Shown here piece by piece: positions 5,722 through 6,560 of a DNA stretch of 6,560 bases. Numbering within the stretch: the stretch's first letter is position 1; every line of letters begins with the position of its first letter. The stretch comes from an uncultured Blautia sp. (GTDB lineage Bacteria; Bacillota; Clostridia; Lachnospirales; Lachnospiraceae): NCBI GenBank assembly GCA_946629475.1, contig CAMOXX010000156.1:1-6560 (forward strand), read 5' to 3'. Under the pieces are notes generated by a model. The model did no database searches. It saw only the letters and a program-made list of their open reading frames with translations, and was not told the DNA's origin. A program made the position numbers and the translations under genes.

Positions 5722-6560
5722 ATGATGGAATTAGGCAGAAAACAGCTGCTTTATATGGTGAAACAGACTTCTTTCGGAGTGTATCTGGCAGAGGATAACG
5801 ATCCGGAAGCCTCCGAAAAGGTCCTGCTTCCCAAAAAACAGGTTCCGGAAGGATTGTCCCATGGCGACAGGCTGATGGTGTTCCTTTACAAGGACTCTCA
5901 GGACCGCCTGATTGCGACGACTGCTTCACCGGCTCTGCAGGCCGGGGAGACTGCCGTCCTGAAGGTGAAGGAGGTCACGAAAATCGGAGCTTTTCTCGAC
6001 TGGGGCCTTGAAAAGGACCTGCTGCTGCCATACCGCGAGCAGACAGCCCGCGTGCGCGCCGGTGATCAGGTGCTGTGCGCGCTCTATGTGGACAAAAGCG
6101 GCCGGCTGTGTGCGACGATGAAGGTGTACCCTTATCTTCACACCAATTCCCCTTACGGAATCGGCGATACCGTTCAGGGAAGAGTATATGAAAAGAGTGA
6201 GAATTTCGGTACCTTCGTTGCTGTTGACGACAAGTATTCCGCGCTGATTCCTGCGAGGGAAGGCGACGCGCATGCGTCCCCCGGAACGGTCCTCACGCTG
6301 CGCGTCACCTCGGTTCTGGAGGACGGAAAGCTGAATGTCAGCGCGCGGAAGGAAGCATACAAACAGATTGATGACGATGCGGCGATGATTCTGGGAGTTC
6401 TGGATGAATTTGCCGGGGTTCTTCCGTTCGATGACAAGGCATCTCCGGAAACAATCCGGCGGGAGTTCGGCCTCAGCAAGAATGCCTTTAAACGTGCGGT
6501 CGGTCACCTTCTGAAGGAGAATCTGGTTGAGATCGCTGACGGGCATATCCGCAAAAAGGG
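5722..6560 (+). CDS. cvfB: S1-domain RNA-binding protein CvfB (YitL), 3' end cut by window
   Basis: The frame runs to the window edge, giving about 279 residues with no stop; known CvfB proteins are roughly 280-300 residues, so only a few are missing. Three S1-like OB folds can be seen at about 3-68, 73-135 (VKEVTKIGAFLDWG, LLLPYREQ) and 147-210 (GRVYEKSENFGTFVAVDD, ALIPARE). They are followed by a winged helix at about 220-278 (FGLSKNAFKRAVGHLLKE), the layout of Streptococcus pneumoniae CvfB. The family binds RNA; in Staphylococcus aureus it affects virulence factor expression. AAAGGA at 5709-5714 serves the first of two adjacent ATGs (5722 and 5725). It follows araD by 15 bases and is probably read from the promoter at 4201. 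Confidence 0.93.
   Translation, partial: MMELGRKQLLYMVKQTSFGVYLAEDNDPEASEKVLLPKKQVPEGLSHGDRLMVFLYKDSQDRLIATTASPALQAGETAVLKVKEVTKIGAFLDWGLEKDLLLPYREQTARVRAGDQVLCALYVDKSGRLCATMKVYPYLHTNSPYGIGDTVQGRVYEKSENFGTFVAVDDKYSALIPAREGDAHASPGTVLTLRVTSVLEDGKLNVSARKEAYKQIDDDAAMILGVLDEFAGVLPFDDKASPETIRREFGLSKNAFKRAVGHLLKENLVEIADGHIRKK

Overview
The window looks like chromosome from a low-to-mid GC Firmicute, most likely a gut member of class Clostridia (Lachnospiraceae-like). The signs are strong AGGAGG-type ribosome binding sites, sigma-A promoter elements ending in TATAAT, and a small cysteine protein of the DUF6472 type that I associate with this group. The taxonomy is inference from memory, not a search. 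All genes read on the + strand.

Left part (1-1650): a -10 element and a good ribosome binding site precede a 16-codon reading frame that resembles the first residues of a small helix-turn-helix protein family. Next comes a stand-alone acyltransferase of the condensation/alcohol-acetyltransferase superfamily (HxxxDG motif), then an acylphosphatase gene cut off after about 54 recognisable residues, and a strong 17-bp hairpin that should end this unit. Middle part (1750-4098): endonuclease IV (nfo), a 58-residue cysteine protein (DUF6472-like), a 15-bp tandem repeat array of 16 units, and an NAD(P)-dependent oxidoreductase of the Gfo/Idh/MocA family. Spacing suggests one transcript. Right part (4201-6560): a clear sigma-A promoter drives an acyl-ACP thioesterase, L-ribulose-5-phosphate 4-epimerase (araD) and the S1-domain RNA-binding protein CvfB, which runs off the right edge a few residues before its expected end.

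The genes are mostly housekeeping or general metabolism: DNA base-excision repair, fatty acid release, pentose metabolism and RNA binding. They do not form an obvious pathway, and I see no defence system, mobile element or biosynthetic cluster. The most unusual structure is the tandem repeat array. It is nearly free of T on the + strand, and it leaves the reading frame open from the codon after the DUF6472 stop to the oxidoreductase start, so one UGA is all that separates the two proteins in frame. The broken acylphosphatase and the truncated helix-turn-helix-like start are the other signs of rearrangement.
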